A stretch of DNA of 64,000 nt from Plantago major (lineage: Eukaryota; Streptophyta; Magnoliopsida; Lamiales; Plantaginaceae): assembly GCA_026545765.1 (NCBI GenBank), contig JAIFAC010000185.1, positions 62,001-126,000 of the forward strand, written 5' to 3'. The notes under the pieces are model-generated. The model worked only from the letters and a program-made list of their open reading frames with translations, made no database searches and was not told where the DNA came from. The translations under genes and the position numbers were made by a program. Positions within the stretch are counted from its first letter, which is position 1. The number at the start of each line of letters is the position of its first letter. Below are positions 60,617 to 64,000 of the stretch, one piece after another.

Positions 60617-60905
60617 CTCATAAAATTCCATCTCATCTAAAAGTTCAAAATTGTAGAGAGGTGTGGAATCTAGTCATTTATATAACACTACAATACTCCC
60701 CCCGCACTTGTGACCGGTTTCAACTTCTTTGGGGAGGCCATTCGAGTGGAAATTTAATATGGGGCGGAGATTGTCTCCGTGGAGATTAGAACCCAGGTGT
60801 GCGTGAGCCAGAGGCTCTGATACCATGATAAAATTTCATCTCGTTTAAAAGCTCGAACTTGTAGAGAGGTGTGGAATCTAGTCAAAAATATAATACTCCA
60901 AGTCT
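60617..60905 (-). mobile_element. TRIM-like miniature LTR element
   Basis: Two direct repeats of about 75 bp (60625-60698 and 60832-60901) share GTAGAGAGGTGTGGAATCTA and flanks. Read on the minus strand, TGGTATCAGAGCC (primer-binding site) directly follows the right-hand repeat and a G-rich tract GTGCGGGGGGAG directly precedes the left-hand one. That is the LTR-PBS-PPT-LTR order of a TRIM, total about 0.29 kb, with no coding capacity. Confidence 0.6.
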
Positions 60906-60999
60906 CCGATAAACACAATAGTGGATTCCAGGAACTACGTATATGAATTTTAGCAGGGATTCACCGCAAAGTTTACTAAGAATTGACTTAGAAAAACCG

Positions 61000-62028
61000 A
61001 ACAAGTTGTTTATTCAAGAATAGGTGAGTGATTCATGCAAGGCAACAATCTTAGAAAGCTTACAATTGGCAAGCTCCAAGAGTCGGTGAAAGATATACTA
61101 AGTTATACTTTTGGACTAGCTTTCTGATAATGGATTACTGGATAGAAGAAAAATACTCCAGCTTTCTGAGTATATTCTATCCATTAAGATAAAAGGAGAA
61201 GAGACAGTACAGTGCATGAAATGCAATATACGTACTTTCTAAGAAGAGCTTTATGGCGTTTAGAAAGAGACAAAACTATTGTACCGTACTCTGACTTGTT
61301 AAAACACTTAGTTTCAAAGTTTGAATTTTCACATCAACGGATAGTGATTCAAAAGGAACTATTTTTGCCTATAAATTGGAACGCTTAGCACTTGAGAAAC
61401 AACGGAGAACCAGCGCTTTCAAACTAGCTATTGCAATCAAACTCTCAAACTTTCTAAGTTCCTAAACACTCTCCTAAGAGACTTAACCTTTGCGAATCTA
61501 TTTGTGAAGAAAATAGAACAAGGTTTTAAGTTGCGACTATAAAAGTGTTCTTTCTTCTAAACAATAACAAGTCCCTTCTTTTCAGGAACAACATATTTAG
61601 TCTTTGAAATATAAGAACTTAAGTTGAGTTACTTGATCACTAAAGTAACTGAAACATTGTTATATAAATGCTCAATATCTTGACAAAATCACTATAAACA
61701 AACACATCAACATGCGTGTTAACCTTATAAGGAAGAAGGGAGGAAGTATTTGACTTTGGGCAGTTAAGGAAAAACCCTTGGAAGGAACCAAAATACTTAC
61801 AGTAAAAGGGAACTTACAGTAAAAGGGATTTAGCTAAGATAGGATTTTGTAATGGAACTCAACTTTATGTCTTGGTAAATTCAAGTCCCGAGAAAGGGCA
61901 AATGAATTAGTTGAAGAATTACGCACATTCGATACTACTATAAACTTTTGTTATCTACTTTCAGACTTACTCATTCAAAGAAGCTATTTGTCTATCTGCT
62001 TATTCGATCGTTGTCTAATAATGGACCA
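61000..62028 (+). repeat. Diverged LTR or LTR fragment related to the copia family
   Basis: 61840-62030 follows the same order of motifs as the plus-strand LTRs: ATAGGATTTTGTAA, AATTAGTTGAAGAATTACGC, TATCTACTTTCAGACTTAC, and a GGACCAAC end followed by TGGTTGG. Upstream similarity fades. No internal element sequence is attached, so it is a solo or truncated LTR. Confidence 0.5.
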
Positions 62029-62273
62029 ACTGGTTGGAACATTTCGTGGAATGAGGTACAAAATATCTAATGGTTGGAATCAATGTCAGATATCAAATGG
62101 TGCATCTCTCTCAAAAGAATAGACAAAAATTTAACAATGTCAAGAGTGCAATATTTCAATTTTTACAAACCTGGTATTTGATTTTTCTTTAGATTCGATT
62201 TCAAAAACTTCAAAAAAAGATTAAGTGCAATTTAATTATTTTGAATTTGTAAGTATTCTTATAACTATTATAA

Positions 62274-62330
62274 CTAGTTTATATTCACGATACTCGACGG
62301 GTATAGTGAAAAGATAATAAGCATATGGAA
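62274..62330 (-). other. Possible second Helitron 3' terminus, minus strand
   Basis: On the minus strand CCCGTCGAGTATCG is followed by AAACTAG then T, resembling the terminus at 58662-58693 (shared TCGAGTATCG and CTAG|T). Its body would lie to the right, where no Helitron gene is seen, so it would be a non-autonomous copy. Confidence 0.35.
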
Positions 62331-64000
62331 CTCTACAATTACTACAATAGCATTTTCAGTTTGCAATGGAGCGTTTGTTATACAACTAAACTCAACTTTA
62401 GTTGAGCCATACAATCGATCATGTTTGCCGCTCGACTTTAATCGAATCGGAACAGTATCCGTTTTTAATCAACATACTATTCACAACTCAATTAAATTTT
62501 CTCTCTCTACCTATTTTTTCCTCCCACTTTACTTTTTTCGTTTATTATACCAACCTTAAATAAATCAAATAACCTTAAAACCAATCAAATAATTTTAAAA
62601 ACTCTTACACACATCTCTTCACTCTTAGTCTCTTACACACTTTAAATAATAACCCTATAAAACTTTTAAAATTTTAATACTATCTCAATCACAATTATTC
62701 ACAACTCAATTAAAGTCGAAGTTCGCTCATTTGTTAATGGTATTTTAAAGTCGATGCCAAAAGTTTACAAACATATTCACATTTTACGCTCGTGAAAATT
62801 GTATCACCATTATCATCAACAAAAGCTCATACGAATCAACACATACATGTGACTCGATAAAATTCTTTTGAACGCCTCATGTTATAACCAAATACAGAAC
62901 CCACAATACCCATTCAAAGTAATGGCATCCAAAGTGTCAGATATGCCCCACCCATTCCATACCAAAGGAAACGGGATCCAAACGACCTAACTCAAAAAAG
63001 ATTATGATTATTTTAGTGAAATAATGAATATTTATAGTGGGTGAGGCCGTGGATAGGAGTGTGTCCCGACTCCAAAAAGAAGTAACTTTATCAAAACACG
63101 TGAAAAGTTAAGTTAGGGAACTATTGATATTTCTTGGGAATCTAAGACCTACCCTACCCCATCTCCTCAAAAACATGTCACCAAACATTTGAAAACGTAT
63201 GCTGATTTGTGATATAATAATATCTTTTAGGCCACCCATCTAATTCCCCAAAAAAAAAAAAAAAGAAAATCACAGGATAGTGTAAAAAAATGATGTAGTG
63301 AAATAATAATTTAATTTTTTTGTCAGGGTGCACACTCACCCACCAAAAAGAAATTTCAGCATAACATGTTAATTAATGAAACTAAAATGTTCTCTTGAAA
63401 AAAAAAAGAAGGTTCTCTTGAATAACCGTTAATAATTGTTTTTCCAATATACTACTAAACATGAAAACTCATTAATCTTTTCTTTTTCAATCCCATCTGA
63501 ACATGCTGAACATGTGATTAGTAATTTGAATTACATATGCTCTTACACAAAAAAAAAAAGTCAAACTAAACCTAACCCTTTGGTCCAAGGTGGAGTGATT
63601 TGTCTGAAAGATTAAGAAATGCCCTAACTATAAAAAAAAAACTTATTGTGTGTTGGAGGTGGAATGTAATTCAAAACTTTCCACTGTTAGATGATGAAAC
63701 TCATCGTCAGATCGATGACGATGCTGGAATTACTTGTCAATTTTGGTTCCTTGGTCACTTACAGGGGATTAATATGTTAAGGTTTTCTATAAATCTTCAA
63801 ATTTGTTTATACCCATTTGTTTGTTGTTTACCTTTTCTATAGTCTCTTAATTTATTTTTTTTCTAATTATGAGGCATGCCACAATGATAAAAGTCTGGTA
63901 CAATACAAAGTGAAGGACAATGTTTGTCATATTTGGTACAATTCGGCTAATCATTCTTGTTCGAGTTATGTAAATCAATATAAGCTTTGATGCATCAGAG
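62331..64000. other. AT-rich intergenic DNA without supported gene
   Basis: Contains A- and T-runs and CT-rich stretches. An 80-codon frame at 63600-63842 has no recognisable motif and ends in an AT-rich tract; it could be a fragment of a gene continuing beyond the window but is not supported. Confidence 0.5.

Noticed and set aside
60790-60830. Possible tRNA-related sequence at CTCTGATACCATG
   Set aside because: It is the reverse complement of a retrotransposon primer-binding site flanked by short LTRs; no cloverleaf.
63600-63842. 80-codon frame near the right edge
   Set aside because: No motif, ends in AT-rich hydrophobic sequence typical of intron or intergenic translation; kept only as a note.

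Overview
This is plant nuclear DNA. Genes are split by GT-AG introns, and repeats are Ty1/copia retrotransposons, a Helitron, Stowaway- and Tourist-like MITEs and a TRIM-like element. The two recognisable host genes (a TRICHOME BIREFRINGENCE-like acetyltransferase and a SWINGER-type Polycomb methyltransferase) point to a eudicot. I suspect an asterid but cannot prove it.

Layout. (1) 1-11981: minus-strand Ty1/copia element, cut by the left window edge, with one LTR at 10607-11981. (2) 11982-13951: intergenic repeats. (3) 13952-28510: a gene island with a TBL gene on + and a 17-exon SWN-type gene on -, transcribed towards each other. MITEs sit in the SWN introns. (4) 28600-31760: MITE-rich intergenic DNA. 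(5) 31762-58693: a decayed Helitron carrying the Rep/Pif1-helicase gene. A 22.5-kb copia element of the same family as (1) is inserted in it at 33323-55783, with 5-bp target duplication ACATG. That copia element itself holds a 5.8-kb GC-richer insert in its gag. (6) 58694-64000: a TIR element, a TRIM-like element, a decayed related LTR and AT-rich DNA in which I see no convincing gene.

Most interesting. Both copia copies carry several kb of extra coding sequence between RNase H and the 3' LTR. In both copies this region starts with an ATG just behind a TATA-like box. It then continues through small in-phase exons separated by roughly 70-130-bp introns on the sense strand, and ends in a large acidic, coiled-coil exon. 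Sense introns kept at matching places in two diverged copies imply that unspliced genomic RNA is what gets reverse transcribed, so splicing would have to be partial or regulated, as for a retroviral env or a complex accessory gene.

Caution. The retrotransposons show a striking block pattern. Some blocks read cleanly and are rich in CTG/CAG and poor in CG. Neighbouring blocks have broken frames, few CTG/CAG and many CG. The two LTRs of one element differ mainly at such sites. I read this as a sequencing or consensus artefact at CHG-methylated cytosines, so frame breaks inside the elements should not all be taken as real mutations. Exon coordinates for the host genes come from splice-site and phase reasoning by eye.
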